Assembly: GCA_028583605.1 (NCBI GenBank)
Contig: CM053331.1
Span: forward strand, 18,212,857-18,276,856
DNA: 64,000 nucleotides
Reading direction: 5' to 3'
DNA from: Dastarcus helophoroides
Taxonomy: Eukaryota; Arthropoda; Insecta; Coleoptera; Bothrideridae
Part shown: piece after piece, positions 1 through 12,914 of the stretch
Numbering within the stretch: the first letter of the stretch is position 1
Layout of the letters: each line of letters opens with the position of its first letter
Notes under the pieces: model-generated
Databases searched by the model: none
What the model was told of the DNA's origin: nothing
What the model saw: the letters and a program-made list of their open reading frames with translations, nothing else
Made by a program: the position numbers and the translations under genes

Positions 1-900
1 GTACTAGCTGGTTTTCTGGGCTCTTCTGGTTAATTAAATAAATTTTTAGAATACATTAATAGTCTACATTCAAATATTAAATTTACTACAGAAATTGAAA
101 ATAAAAATTAAATAAATTTTCTGGATTTAACCATATTAAAGAACCCAGATGAATTAGAGTTTTCAATTTATAGAAAACCTATGCATACAGGCGTTACAAT
201 TCCAAATGATTCCTTACTTCCAATTCCACACAAATTGGCAGCATAAAAATCGATGATAAATAGAGCTTATATGGTACCAATGAATGAAGAAAATGTTGAT
301 CAAGAAATGAAGACAATTAAATAAATAGCTTATAGTAATGAATATTCTGAAAACACAATTAATAGATTAAAATCTAAAAACGAATACAAATTAAATAATA
401 ATCCTATTTTTCCTAAACAACCAGAGACAAAAACAGACTATTTTGCTATTACATATTTTGGAAATATCTCGAAAAAATAATTAATATAATTTCTCATACG
501 TCCCAAGCCACACCTAGATTTAAATCATATAATTCTTTAAGTAACATGATTTTTAACGCAAAATAAAAAACTTCACGACTTGGTAAATCTGGTATTTATA
601 AGTTGACTTACTTATAGTGTAATGCTGTCTACATAGGTCAAACATCACGTAATTTTCACCTTAGGTACAGCGGACATCTTGCTGCCTTCAAAAATAAACA
701 TCCAGAAAGATCAAATGTTGCAAAGCATCTATTAGAAACGCAATATAAACTTACATGCGCGAAGACAATAGAAGTATAACATATTTGTAATAATACTAAA
801 AACTTAATTTTTTAGAAGCTATAGAAATTAGCAAATATTTACAATCTAGTCAATTTTCACTTATGAACGAGCAGCTTGATCTTCTAACACACCTCTAATT
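1..900 (+). pseudogene. Penelope-like element, RT C-terminus plus GIY-YIG endonuclease, decayed
   Basis: Conceptual translation of the plus strand gives the end of a Penelope-type reverse transcriptase (a block reading LEFSIYRKPMHTG, then residues typical of the thumb) up to about 475. A GIY-YIG nuclease block follows from about 585 (SGIYKLTY, then AVYIGQTSRNFHLRY, then NVAKHLLE). This order, RT followed by GIY-YIG, is specific to Penelope-like elements. The frame is broken by many stops, mostly TAA, and at least one frameshift, so it is a fossil. The 5' part lies outside the window. No intact terminal repeat is visible. Confidence 0.8.
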
Positions 901-2069
901 GAAGCTTTGGATGAGAATTCGAATTAGACGGAATATTCGTAGGAGTTTATGATCCATGGAGCTTGTTAGCATAACAACGGCTAAACAAATTTCTGGTACA
1001 ACCATCGATGATGCAGTAATGCAAAACCTGGTCCGGTGTTAGCAAATATTTATCGCAATATTGTGGAATTTTTTATATCTGTTGCTGTTTTAATTGTTAA
1101 TAAAGTTTAATAGTTATGAAAGCAAAAATTAAAAAAAGTAATATAAAAAATTACTGAAGTAAAAACATAATACAAATACTACAAAAATTGTTGTGGAAAA
1201 AAATTCTAAACAAACTCTAATGAGAAATTTGGATGACAACATTTATTTTGGGCTAACGAGCTCAGTTTGTAAGATATGTAAAATATTGAAATTACGAACT
1301 GGGCTACGTAAGCTAAAATAATTTTTTTCTTATTTAATTCAAAACGACTCAATAAAGATCGAGATACGGAAGAAAAGTTGGTCTATATTTGCAGAAATGT
1401 ATGACATTGCAATTAGCACATAACCGATCGGCGAATGTTTTTAACTATTTTCATTGCGGAAAATAATTGCTTGCAAACGTAAGTTCTTTTATAGTATTTC
1501 ATGATTTGCCTTGCATTCCTGACTACTCATGAAAACTTACTGTAAATCATGTAACTTTAATACAATTTTTGAATGTTCATATAGTGAAATTTAGTTCTCA
1601 AATTAATGTTGATTTTTAAAATTACGAATTCCATTTCGCAACTGCTTCTATATCTGTATTAAATAACTTAGAAAAAATATAAAAACTACGAACATTTTTT
1701 TCGAATCGAAGTATTGTAAATCTCAATTCAACTTGATTTATTAAGATTTCAATTTCCTGACCATATTTCTTTTCTCTTCGTGAAATTGTTTTTATTTTCC
1801 AAAGTTCCAAAGTAGGAAAGCTTGCGTGGACCGCACGAAAAAGTGACGGCGTCTTGCTTATCTCTGTTGTAAAAGATTTAAATATCTGAGAATATATCGA
1901 ATGCTTCCTTTAAAAAATGTAAGTTATGTGTATCACTATGAGAATATACCTTCATGATAAAAAGATTTTCTTATCGAAAAAATTGTAGAAATTACAGGGT
2001 TTTACCTCTCTAATGGTGCACCTAATATAACTAAACAATAAATTTAGTGTATTACTCTATTATTTCTCC
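901..2069. other. no gene recognised
   Basis: AT-rich sequence with only a short ORF near 1622-1810 that has no recognisable motif. A word reading AACTGGGCTACGTAAGC near 1295 recurs in altered form near 4041, so a dispersed repeat is likely. The right part may be 3' flank of the gene ending at 2501. Confidence 0.4.
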
Positions 2070-2075
2070 TTTATT
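2070..2075 (-). terminator. candidate poly(A) signal of the three-exon gene
   Basis: AATAAA on the minus strand about 430 nt past the stop codon at 2501. A variant ATTAAA lies at 2151-2146. Either could end the transcript; no choice can be made from sequence alone. Confidence 0.3.
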
Positions 2076-2500
2076 ATTCTAATGGTTTTATAGGCTAACA
2101 AAATAGCAACACTATTTGCGGTTAGTATAATAATATTACATTAAGTTTAATTACCAACAAACTATTCTAAATATGAAATGTATATACAAGTAGTTATAAT
2201 AGCGTTAATCACAAAGTTGAATAACAGCTAACTTTGACATTATTATCACTTTTTATGCTCCTTATCAACAAACAATTATTGTTAATAATAAAAGCAAATT
2301 ATACAATTCAGTATTTCTATTTGATCACATTTTTTATACATATACTCCTAATTTTACTTACATTTGTACACCTTAAAACAATATAAATAAGATTATACAC
2401 CTACCCAAGCATAAATATGCAAAATCTTTCTGGATAACAATCTATTTATGTGGGTGTATTAGGAATTAAAATGAGTTCATTGATACAAATGTAGCAAAAT

Positions 2501-3785
2501 TTAAGTCTTTAAACCTACACGACCTAATAAGGTAGGGTCCGAAGTATCATCCGTACTCCGCTTTTCAGCTGCAATAAATTGTCTTAACATATGCTTATTT
2601 GATTTTGCATTAATGTCTGGAGTTTGTGACGATTCGACATCAACGACGTAATCTTTGTCATCCGATAATTTCTGTTTATCTTTAATACTAAATTCTTCCA
2701 AAATTTTCATCAGACTAGAATGTTCAATTTTCCCGTCTTCAACTGAATCGGAAGTATTACTACCGCCTACTAGCGTTGTATTTTTCTCTGGTAAAATAGG
2801 AGGAGTATTACTTTGGTTGGAGCTTTGACCTGAGTTATTGTTTTTGTATGCAGATGTGACTTTACTGGCTAGTAAATTGGCTTCTTTGTTAATCTTTTTT
2901 AAAAGAGATTCTGATTTCCTAACTGGAGGATTTGGTTTCCGTGCCTGTTTGGGATCTTTCTCGACAATAATCATTCCATCCAATTCATTTAATAGTTCTC
3001 TTTCCGTTTTTATTACTTTTCTTGGCCTTGGTAAACTTGTATCTCTGGGGCTATAATGCTCAATAATTTTTAGGTCCCAATCTTCTAAAGGCCCAAATGA
3101 GTCATCACTTTCTATATCAATAACTTTCTTAGGATGGGTGCGTAGCCTGCCCAAAATTTGTTGAGGAAACAGTGAACCAAAGCTACGACAACGGATCATA
3201 TAGTTTTTTGTATTTGAACCGTTTTTTTCTCCCTGTAAAGATAAATTACACGATTTGACGCTATTATTTTCAGATTTGTTATCAATATCTATAAATGTAG
3301 CTACTGTTAGTTTCAATTCATTATAATTAGGTAACGAAACCACTGACAAATTTTTCCTTCTTTTTAAGTCCTTTGGAGTTTTTTGCAAGATTTGATGTTT
3401 AGCATTTTCTTTGTTTTTCGTTTCTGGATGATGCTTATGTAGTTGTAAATGATGCACATGTTCGTCGCATCCAGGACATTTATAATTAACTACTTTTTTC
3501 ACACAAATCGGTTCTTCCACTTGTTTCTTAGATTGTAATGCTTGCAAACTACTTTTAGCAACCGCCTCGATTTTCTCGCGAATACCTTTTTTGTGTTTTC
3601 GTGGGGGTGGAGTTGGGGTACCTTCCTTATTATCAAATATCAAAGCCAACTTAGCATTTCGATGATGTATGTGTTCCTCCACTTCTGGCACTTCTAAATC
3701 CACGTCCGTCCAATCCGATGACTTTGAAATTTGTTTATTCTTCGATTCTTTTGTCAGTGGTTGAGAATGGGTACCATGCCATGTC
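2501..3785 (-). CDS. terminal exon of a three-exon host gene, family not recognised
   Basis: This exon encodes 427 of the 477 residues of the gene (residue 50 is split across the junction). It starts after a good acceptor (pyrimidine-rich, TTTTTTAG at 3793-3786) and runs open to a stop at 2501. Visible parts: HIHH at residues 88-91, a Pro-rich TPTPPPRK stretch near 106-113, and a Cys/His patch with CPGC at 153-156 followed by HVHHLQLHKHH, which could bind a metal. Basic and acidic Ser-rich low-complexity tracts follow, with a second Pro motif PPILPEK. There is no membrane segment and no catalytic motif I can name. Composition and lack of stops over 1.28 kb contrast with the decayed elements around it. 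Intron 2 (10816-3786) separates it from exon 2, and the phases agree: two bases from exon 2 plus the first base here. Confidence 0.85.
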
Positions 3786-4298
3786 CTAAAAAATTAAACA
3801 ATTATGTAGTTTCAAGATCATAATTAAAAAATGGGAAGAAATGTATCAAGTTTCTTGTATTGTATCACGAAAATTATTTCAAAAATTTTATTTGAGTTTG
3901 TAGGTTAGATACTAACCTATATTTGTCAGATGTTATAAGGTGATGTATTAAAAGTATGGAATATTTTGTAGTCGTATGACAAAAAATGTTTTCAAGAGTA
4001 AACAATTTCAATTATTTAACTAATAATTTAAATATCCTACAAACTGGGCTTGGTAAGCTAAAATAAATTTTTTGAAATTATTCAAGAGTCAGTAATGATG
4101 CAAAAATGAAAAAGAAAATTGTGATATAATTGTTCAGCAAGGGGAATAGTTTATCTTTCGCAAACATCATTTTCAACATTCTTTAGTTATAAGAAAATAA
4201 TTTGGGACCTACTTATTTTTATGGCCGTCTAAAAAATAGGACATTCATACTGTCAAGATACAAAATCTACTCAAATCAGCCTTGCCTACCTGTATACA

Positions 4299-7086
4299 GG
4301 GTTAGTACTATTTCACGTATCGCCATTGTGCTCTCCTAAACTATTATAAATACAGAGTCGGTTAAATCACAAAAAAGTTGTGTAATTTTGTTTGTAATAT
4401 TTTTTAATAACGGATTTAAAATATCTCACCTAATTCCTAAAATATTTTGAAAAATCTGAAAATTTCCAATTTTTATTTTTTGAAATAACTCATTTATTTA
4501 TAAACATAATATTACAAAATTTAGTATTTGCATATGAATTATCTACTGTATTTCAATAGTAAAGTGAGATTTTATTTATCTCTCTTAGTTTTCAATATCC
4601 GATTGTCAAAATTTTTGTTCATTTGAACGCAAGATCGGAATTTTACCCGGCGGGTAGTCTAAAACAATGTAATTACAATGATGTATAATGTATCTAAAAA
4701 ATTTGTTTGACGTCCATACAAGTGATTTTTATGACTTAAAATAGTAGACATGGCTGTCAAAATTTTATTTTTGTTATGTCAAGCCTATAAGTATCAGTGA
4801 TATTAGCAAATTAAGTTTGAAAGATAACTTAAATAATATTTTAATTAATTAACAAATTTATTCATTAAACAATGTTTTTACCATCAGAAAAAACGATATG
4901 TATGTATGTATTAAAGAGGCCATTTCGAAAAAGATTTATTAATTTATTTGTTTTACTATTACTCTGCCTCTGTTTAAATAAAGTGTGCCATCATACACTG
5001 AATTTAGATTGATTTTTAGTAATTATGAATACCTAATTTAAGACATTTACTATCATATACTTTTAACTACTGTTTCCATTTTTACAACATGGCCCAACAT
5101 TAAAATTCATAAAAATCACTTCTGGAATGGTTAGACAAAATATTTTTGCCATATGCGATACATTGTTGTAACTGCATTGTTTTGGTGTATTCAGCCATGT
5201 AAAATTTCAATATGGCTCCCATAAGAAGACAAATTTGCGATAGCACATTGAAAACTGAGAGACTTGAATAAAATCTACCTTTACCATTAAAATACAATAG
5301 ATGATTCATTTCCAAATACCAAATTTCATAAAATTATCTTTATAAACAAATGAGTTACCATAAACCAGGGTTAATTTGACCCATTTTTTGTGACTAAATT
5401 TACTGTTGAATATTATATAAAGTTTTTTTGGTGTCACAAAAATGAACAAATTATGCATTGTTTAATAGTCACTAAAAACATTGCTGTAACCGATTAACAG
5501 ATTTTTTGAAAATAAACTGAGATTTTGAACTTTGAAAATAGGGACAATGTTGATGTCCATTAAGTTTTACTTTGGCCCATTTGCTTTGTTATCGTTATTT
5601 TCCCTTAAAAAATGAACTGAACTAACTATAGATTGATGAAAAAATAAGCTACACTCACAGAAACATTAGGAAATATTTTATTTGGTGACGTAACAGGAAC
5701 ATTACTTTCTAAGTTTGTTGGAAGTCAATTTTAGGGGCACCCAAAAATCCTTTGTCCACTTCTTTTCGAGAAGGAATCTTGTTCTCAATGTCACAATATT
5801 TATAAAATTAAATATCTTTTTACTTCGGTCATGTCCAAGATTTACTACCCTTTTTCATGAACTCATGCAGTTTATAGTTACACAATCTCCAAATTTTAAT
5901 GACTGCAAACTCTTTTTCGGCATCTGTTCTGCGAGAGTCCCGTCTTCAATATTAGCACTAGTCGAAAGAATTGGTTGTCTAATCAGACTTTCTATCAAAC
6001 CCCATAATAATCTCAAGCTATTCTGTTTGTTTTACAGTAAACCAAATAGTTTCGGATTGTTTCTAATGGAAGCATAACTGAAGTGATCGTCTTCATTTGG
6101 TAATAAATCTGAGGTTCATCTGCTTTCTTTGGCCTATCTCTTTTGGGAGAAACTTTATTAACTTGTTCGGAGGGAGTTCGTATTGTGTCTGGATTAATAC
6201 CCACCCTGGTACTATCAATTTTATTCTATGTTTTTTTTTAATGCTCTTTTTTCTTTCAGTCTACCCATGAAGATGTTTTCTAGTGAATTAATGTTTACAT
6301 TTAGACGATCTTAATCAGTTTAAAATGGAATATTTATTAATTGGATAAATTCCAGTTTTTTTTTAAAGAGATTTCAGCTTTTGATGACTATAGTTCGAGT
6401 AAGAACGGCAGCCATTTTTTTTTATATTTGTTAGCTATTCAAAAATGACATCTAGAAGTTATGCAACAATTAAAGGATGAATTATGGAACCAGGTTGAAC
6501 CAGATGTGCACTTTAGAGTGACTAAAGCTACCTTAGCCATGGGACAAAGATGTACACATTCTCAAATAAGTTATTTTCAATAACCTCAAAAGCCTTTAGA
6601 AAAATCTACATGTATTATATTTCACTTGCCAGGTTTTTAGCTCAACGTGTAACATTTGCAGTAATGAAAGTTTGTTACTGAAAGAAATAAGTGCTAGACC
6701 ATTTTGATTGGAATTTATGTCTAACGAAATCTATTAGGCAAAAAACCACAGATTTGGGATTCAAATAGTTTGCACAAATGTTCAACATAATAGAACAAGC
6801 CATTATTTCGCTTCTTTGGAGACCTATTTCATCTGTCAAAAAATTTAAACCTTTTCCCCAGCCTCAAGGAACAAAGTAACCCTAGTTTACGGTATTTCAA
6901 AAAATAAAAATTGGCAGTTTTTAGTTTTTTTTTAAATATTTCGGAAACCAAGTGATGACATATTTTAAATCTCTTTTTACAAAAATACGACAAACAAAAT
7001 TGCACAACTTTTTTGTAATTTAACCAACTCTGTAACTATAATAGTTAAGGGGATCCTAATGGTGCAACATAAAATAGTACTAACCC
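4299..7086. repeat. two-level foldback (inverted repeat) element in intron 2
   Basis: The left arm 4299-4487 is the reverse complement of 6884-7086; both contain GGGTTAGTACTATTT and an AAAAAAGTTGTG word. The next stretch 4487-4690 pairs instead with 5150-5361, sharing TAACTCATTT and TTTATAAA words. Thus the palindrome closes once at about 5.36 kb and again at 7.09 kb, with about 1.5 kb of other sequence between. No intact transposase is present. Confidence 0.7.
5700..6204 (-). pseudogene. possible decayed pogo-like transposase C-terminus
   Basis: On the minus strand an open stretch from 6204 to 6013 carries a basic, proline-containing linker (SPKRDRPKKADEPQ). Further down, broken frames read LQSLKFGDCVTIN and then FLLEKKWTKDFWVPLKL. 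These resemble the tail region of insect pogo/jerky-type transposases, but the match is weak and stops are frequent. It lies inside the foldback element. Confidence 0.2.
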
Positions 7087-8327
7087 TAGTGAATACCTAA
7101 AAATTTCAAGCCTGTAGATTTAAAAACACCAGAAATAAACACATCCGAACATTTCACAAGGACACCCAGTTTTTAAACAAGTTTAGTTCTAGACGTGTTT
7201 TGTAAAACGTTTTGGAGACATAGAGAATGAAAGTGGAAGGTGCGCATTATTTAAAGAATAACGCGAAGCAGATACGCATTGGGAAGCCAATTATTATGAT
7301 AAAATTACCTTGATCATCTGAAGTCATGTTTGAATGGGATACTTGGCATAATCGAAAACTAGGACAATTTTTAAAGTACTACCCACTCGCAGAATGAAAG
7401 AACATTATGTCTTTGGAGATTTCAGAGTAGCTTTTTCATCGGCTTAGAAGTCCTCTTTATGTAACAGTAATTGTGAGAAATTAATGAATAAAACTTTTTA
7501 TTTAAATTAAAGCATTACTCCTAAAAAGGCCAAAGTTATGCTGATATCATTAAAACAACTCTTGCTGTATCTGAAGCACTAAAGGCTGTTATCACCGAGG
7601 AAGATAATCTATTGATGCTTTAAAGGGACGAACGCAATCACATTTCTTTAACAGAAAATTGGCAATAGAAATGTGGAAACACGAATATCTTCATGTAAAA
7701 CCTTCACATTATTCAGCAGAAGAAGACACTTTCTTTTCACTGTATCGCAGAAACAGTTGATTAAAATTTAAAAAATGAATAGAACGTTTTTTATAGATAT
7801 TTTAGTGACTTACAATTTTGATAATAACTCTATTAACCTAGAAGTTATAGGAAATGTAATTTATGCAAAAACTAGATTTTCAGTCACCGTAGATGTCATT
7901 TCACGACCCTGATAATGACTTTTACCCATAAATTATAACACGTAAAAAAAGGTGCACAAAACAAATTTTCACTAGGAGTTTTTTCCCAGGTGGGATATTT
8001 TTAAATCTAAAATGACAGCATTATCAAAATATTAGGTGATTCTGGATTTGATGTAGGTTTTCTAAGATTGGGCCACCACAAATATCTCTTTTTCTGGGAC
8101 CATTGCACCCTCCACCTTGATAATTCATTTAGCCATTCATTTTCAGTAGAAATCGAAAAACGCCTGTTAGGTGCACCTCTCTCTAATTAGGTACAGTAGA
8201 ACTGTTTTCTAGAGCGGATCTTCTTGTTGATGGTTCGGCTGACCCAATCAATCTTTTTCATAAATTGCATATTGCATTATTGAGAAAAACTTTTAGTTAA
8301 TATATGCTGAAATTTTTTGTATTTGCG
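7087..8327. other. no gene recognised
   Basis: Intronic sequence with short broken frames only. Nothing with a family motif was seen on either strand. Confidence 0.4.
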
Positions 8328-9167
8328 AGTGTGTCTCCCACCGGGAAACGCCGTGATCGATATCTCGCAAAGTACTCATCTAAGATGGTCAGGCATGTTT
8401 TTATTTTAGCTTTACCACACGCTATAAAATAAACTATAAATAATTTGACAAATAATTTACTCATAATGTCACTGATATTCGACCCAATAATATTTCATTT
8501 TATGTGAAATGGGAAAATAAAACTAAAAAACTGCAATTATATCTAAAAGTCGTATCAACAACCCTCAGATAACTTACATCAGGTAAAAGATAATTAAAAT
8601 ACATATAGGATATATTCAAAAAATATAGTGTTCCATTTACAATAACAAAGTTATCGCAGTTTGAATTTATCAAATTGTTCAGATGTGAATTCAACACTCG
8701 GTATAATGGTTTTGAACTTGAACTTTTGAAGTTGTGCAAGATAACTTTGTATGTGTTCTACTCACGCATCAAATATTAAATTAATATCTTGTTTCTGGAA
8801 ACAGACACAAAGGATTTCGTGGGACCTTGCATCTGTCAAATTTTTTATGAAAATCCACTTATCTCAAAAACTATAAATTTTAAGAACAATATTTGTTATC
8901 CAAAGTGGCATTAAAATATCAAACAAAATCCAAAGTGGCCTTAAAATATCAAACTAAATCCAAAACTGCAGAAATATATGTATAGAATATCTTATTTAAA
9001 ATAACGAAGTTGGTGTCAACTTTCCGTGTAACCGAAAGAACTACAACTTTGCAAATATTTTAGTTGTGTTGGCCTCAACCTTGGTGAGTTTTAAAATTTT
9101 TAAATTTTTTAGATAAGTACTTTGTCAGATATCGATCGCGGTGATTCCTGATAGGACACACTATGCA
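8328..9167. repeat. foldback element, GTGTGTCCCACCGGG family, decayed copy
   Basis: The left end reads GTGTGTCTCCCACCGGG and the right end reads its approximate complement (GATAGGACACACT). The right half 8681-9167 is closely similar to 28910-29346, including ACTCGGTATAATG and TAACGAAGTTGGTGTCAAC. Most of the left arm has been replaced or has diverged after about 8405. An internal direct duplication of ATCCAAAGTGG(C)..TTAAAATATC lies at 8895-8960. Confidence 0.7.
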
Positions 9168-10303
9168 GTACGCTTAAGAATGTAACAACATAATAATTCG
9201 TTGATGTTTTTCTTTTTCGTCCGATTTATACGAAACTAATCCTAAAAGGTACAGGTTCAATTATATGAAAACAATCAAAATATCATAATACGCATTTTCA
9301 GTCAAAATCACACAAATCTAGATTTAAGTTACCTTCTGTCAAAGCTTGGAACCTCGTATAGGATTGCCCCAAGCAGTAATTAGTATATAGAATCTTAAGT
9401 TGTCAATCTCCGTTTATGACTTAACACCAAAAATGTCTTATGAGGTAAACAATGTTAATCGGCGATTGACAAATTAAGATCCAACGCAATCGCTGCTTGA
9501 GGCAATCTATAAGAGATAGAAGAATTCTTAACAAAGGTAACTTAAATCTAGATTTGTGGAAAAACAACTGGCAAAAAGAAGCCAATAAACAATGAATGAC
9601 ATGAACATAACTTCGCAAAAAAGATGCAGAGGCTATTAACAAAACTTGTTCGAACAAAGCTTGTTCGAAATCACCCACAAATCCTGAATCCAAACTTTAC
9701 TTACATTGTAAGAAAATAAGATCTTGATTAAAAAAGTAAAATAAGGCATGTATTAGGGAGGATGAAGGTTTGATAGAAGATAAAATTTATTCTTTAGATT
9801 GCATCTATTATTCATTTGTGTAAATTGTGTTTCAAAAAAATAAATTGGGAAATATTTTTTATTAAAACGCCCAAAATATATTTTTTTTCGCTAACACCGT
9901 ATTTTTTGCCCAAAATTTCATTAATTTTTAGATTCGAGGTTTCTGATGATTTCAACAACTTTTGTTAATAAATTTTTTGATTAAAAAAATGTCTACTGCC
10001 ATTTTTTGTTTTTTGTCATATAATTTAGCTTCGTAGATGGCCTTCCATTTAAATATGGAAAATGATTTTATGCTTTTAAATAGAATTGGGAGACATGTAC
10101 CTTTTGAGATCAGTTTAGATTTAAATCGGCCAAAAAATATAAGAACCGTTAGGTTGTTACACTCTTAAGTGAAGCACACTGTAAGCATCTGAAAAAATGC
10201 AAAAAAACTATTCATAAGAATGATGAAGATCAAAATAAATATTATTTTAGGAAGTTAAATATATTTTTGTTTTCATATATTCCTTAACAATTTTCTTTCA
10301 CAG
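9168..10303. other. no gene recognised
   Basis: Intron 2 of the three-exon gene. An open stretch on the minus strand at 9693-9421 has no recognisable motif, and flanking splice signals are weak. Confidence 0.4.
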
Positions 10304-10367
10304 AAAATGCAATCATGACACTGACAACACCAACCGTTGTAATTGCTGTTACAAAAGTTCGTTTTAG
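10304..10367 (+). CDS. candidate Cys-rich terminal exon on the opposite strand
   Basis: A strong acceptor (TTTTCTTTCACAG ending at 10303) is followed by one base and 20 codons, then TAG at 10365-10367. The peptide is KCNHDTDNTNRCNCCYKSSF, with four cysteines in twenty residues. AATAAA follows about 40 nt later (near 10406). This is what the last exon of a small secreted or Cys-rich protein would look like. No upstream exon was found in the window, and the stretch is short enough to arise by chance. Function is unknown. Confidence 0.3.
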
Positions 10368-10574
10368 GTTAATTTAAAATCAAGTGTTCAACTCAAGAAA
10401 ATATTAATAAATTATGAATTTTTTTAATTTTTAAATTCTTCCCATTTCGGGGACATTTATTAAATACTATAGCGAAAAAGTGACAATTGCGTTCAAGAAG
10501 AAAATAATATGAAAAAGTTTATCATATATCTGAAATTATTGCATTTTTTATTACCTACAAATATTTGTTTTTCT

Positions 10575-10629
10575 ATGATAGACCACATAATGTATGTTTC
10601 CGTTTGTTTTGTAGCTTTTATGGTCTTAA
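10575..10629 (-). pseudogene. decayed tandem copy of exon 2
   Basis: A second acceptor plus TTAAGACC occurs 243 bp downstream (in gene direction) of exon 2, also with the upstream word GTTTTAATGT. Similarity continues as CGGAAAC. In the reading frame used by the gene it has TAA as its fourth codon, and no matching GTGAGG donor follows. It therefore looks like a relic of a local duplication rather than a usable alternative exon. Confidence 0.4.
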
Positions 10630-10816
10630 CTGTAAAATTAATCACATTAAAACTTGAGCTGTTCTACTCATTATAAATGTTAATTTACGGACATCATTTG
10701 CCTTAGTAAATAATACAAATAAACGGCAGCTGCTTCGCTCTAGATTCAGTTTACTGATTTTGATAAGATCAATTATCTTGCATATGTAAGTTGCACTAAC
10801 TTTATAATTGCCTCAC

Positions 10817-10872
10817 CTGTTGACCTGCTTTTGATTCAGTTGCGTTTCCGATTTCCAGGACTTTGGTCTTAA
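10817..10872 (-). CDS. exon 2 (56 bp) of the three-exon host gene
   Basis: Bounded by acceptor CTATTGCAG (ending at 10873) and donor CAG|GTGAGG (10817/10816). Entered in phase 0 it reads LRPKSWKSETQLNQKQVN plus two bases. Exon 1 ends in phase 0, and the terminal exon supplies the third base (AG|G, Arg), so both junctions keep frame. Another frame is also open but does not fit its neighbours. The exon is too short to stand out by length; the case rests on both splice sites and both phases agreeing. It sits alone between introns of about 24.8 and 7.0 kb. Confidence 0.65.
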
Positions 10873-12388
10873 CTGCAATAGATAAGTTTAACATTAAAAC
10901 ACACATCAAAACTAGAGTAAATGTAACTGAAAATAATTTCAACGGTAAGAAAATACCGATAGAGATCAAGAAACAATGTCATTAAAAATGTCTTACTGCA
11001 TTAGGATTAAGGATTAAACAAGTCAATATCCTACAAAGAATAAAGTTATGCCAGATTCTAGTAACTCCTATCGACTTCAAGATTATAATATTACTCAATT
11101 TTATAAAGTTTCTGTTGGGACAACAAAGGAAGCTGCATGATTGCTGCAGCAACTTTGAACGTTTGTGACTTTATAAAAGTTCCATTTAAATTGCTTTTTA
11201 AAGGGATGTAAACTAACTGCACGATGTCTGAGATAAAAATAAAAATGCAGTAAACCTTTAATTTATTTATCTTTTACGGATAACTTTATCATCGATACTT
11301 ATACTTTCTTTGTAAATTCATTTTGAAAGTAACTTTAATAAAAATGTAAAAATATAATCCACACTTTGGCAAATACGAGCCCTAACAACTACATATTTGA
11401 CCGTTAATTTAATTTTTTTTAATAATTTTAGTGATAAATTCGACAAAGCAATGATTTAAGTGATAAATAATTAGAAAACATAATTACTATTTAAAAATAA
11501 ACCTTATAATATGTAAACGTGATGAAAATATCTGAAAACAAGTGACAACTAAACAATGGGACAGTATAAAGTAACTCCCAAGAATTATACAAGTTAAGTT
11601 AAGCAGACTGTCAAAAATATTCAGCTGGGGATATCAAGAAATGTCAGTTTATTCTGCAATTAATTTCTTATCATGCTGAGTTAAGTAGTGAATTTATTGA
11701 GCAAAATAAAGCGAAGAATCTCCTCATATTTAAAAATTTCAGAATTCATTCTTAAAAATTATTGACGCTGTAAAACTACATATGAAATGGAGGATAAATG
11801 TAATATTCCTAAACCTACAGTGTGAAATGTGATTAAATATTATGTAGAAACCGACCGTATCTTAAAAATAAGAGGGAAAAGTCCAAGCAGTCCAAAACTA
11901 GATTATAATATAAATAAGAGTATATTAGAGAATTTATTCAGAAAATGGCCGAAGAAACACTGAAAATTAAGTTACAGTGGAATGAAATCATGAAATTGCA
12001 CTGAGTTTATTAAGGGGATATTGTTGCAAGTCAATACTTAAATGTAAATATGGTTGCATTAAGGTAAGTATTTAATTTAATAATTGAGAGGAAAGGAAAA
12101 GCCACTTTTAACGGCAAAACCAAAGCAAGTCGCCTGAGAAAAAAGAACAAAATTTCCTTTTGTAGGTTTTTTCAGAGCTACAACTTTAATGCCTAGTATT
12201 TTTCTTAAAAATGTGACTGTTTGGGAGAAAAAAGAAAGTTGTAGCACTTTTAAAGACTTTAATGTGGTTTTTAATAATACATTCGGCAACAAGTTTTGAA
12301 ATGGTCCATATTTCACAAATGCGAAAAGTTTGTAGTCCAAGCCGCAGGAGAAGGTTACGGTTTCTAAACATTTTGTAGACTATACAGG
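10873..12388. other. intron 1, 3' part; no gene recognised
   Basis: AT-rich intronic sequence without a motif-bearing frame on either strand. Confidence 0.4.
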
Positions 12389-12914
12389 GCCTTTGGTTAT
12401 AAATGCACCCCTAGTTAACGGTTAATAGATGTGACAAAATTTTAAGTACTACAAATCTAGAAGTCTCTTCAATTTTATTTGATATAAATTTGCCATATAC
12501 GGGGTACTGCAATTTTACAGAATCAAAGTCAACTTTGGTTTTTTAATAGAATACCCCAATTAGTTTTTCATTTTAGATTTCTCCTGAAAATTCCGCATAT
12601 ATTTTATACTTACACTATAGTCTTAAACTCAATAGTTTCTAAAATATTTAAATATCGTTAGCTGAAAACCGTCATTTGTGACCCTTCTGCCACTACGCAA
12701 CATCTTTAGGTTCACTTAATCTTTTTAAAAACAATTTTTTTGGCATTTTTAATAAGGCAATCGTTTGTTTTAGTGTTATCGTGGCCAAATATATAACTAT
12801 CCAAAAGACTAAGTGAATCTACAGAATTGCGTAGTGGAAAAGGTGCAGCATATTGACGATTTCCAAATTCAAACTTCGAGAGATAAATGAGGTGCATTTA
12901 TAACCAGAACCTTG
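12389..12914. repeat. foldback element with unequal arms
   Basis: TTGGTTATAAATGCACC at the left pairs with GGTGCATTTATAACCAG at the right. An inner pair, CCACTACGCAA...TTCACTTA at about 12691-12720 and its complement at 12810-12840, forms the hairpin core. The left arm carries about 250 bp of extra sequence. Confidence 0.6.

Noticed and set aside
2838..3056. Open frame on the plus strand
   Set aside because: It is the antisense of the terminal exon of the three-exon gene and has no motif.
6013..6204. Splice acceptor and exon reading near 6204
   Set aside because: The frame sits inside a foldback element and resembles transposon debris rather than the host gene.
7310..7375. Candidate small exon between a TCCTAG acceptor and a GTAATT donor
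   Set aside because: In the phase required by the neighbouring exons it contains a stop; splice sites are weak.
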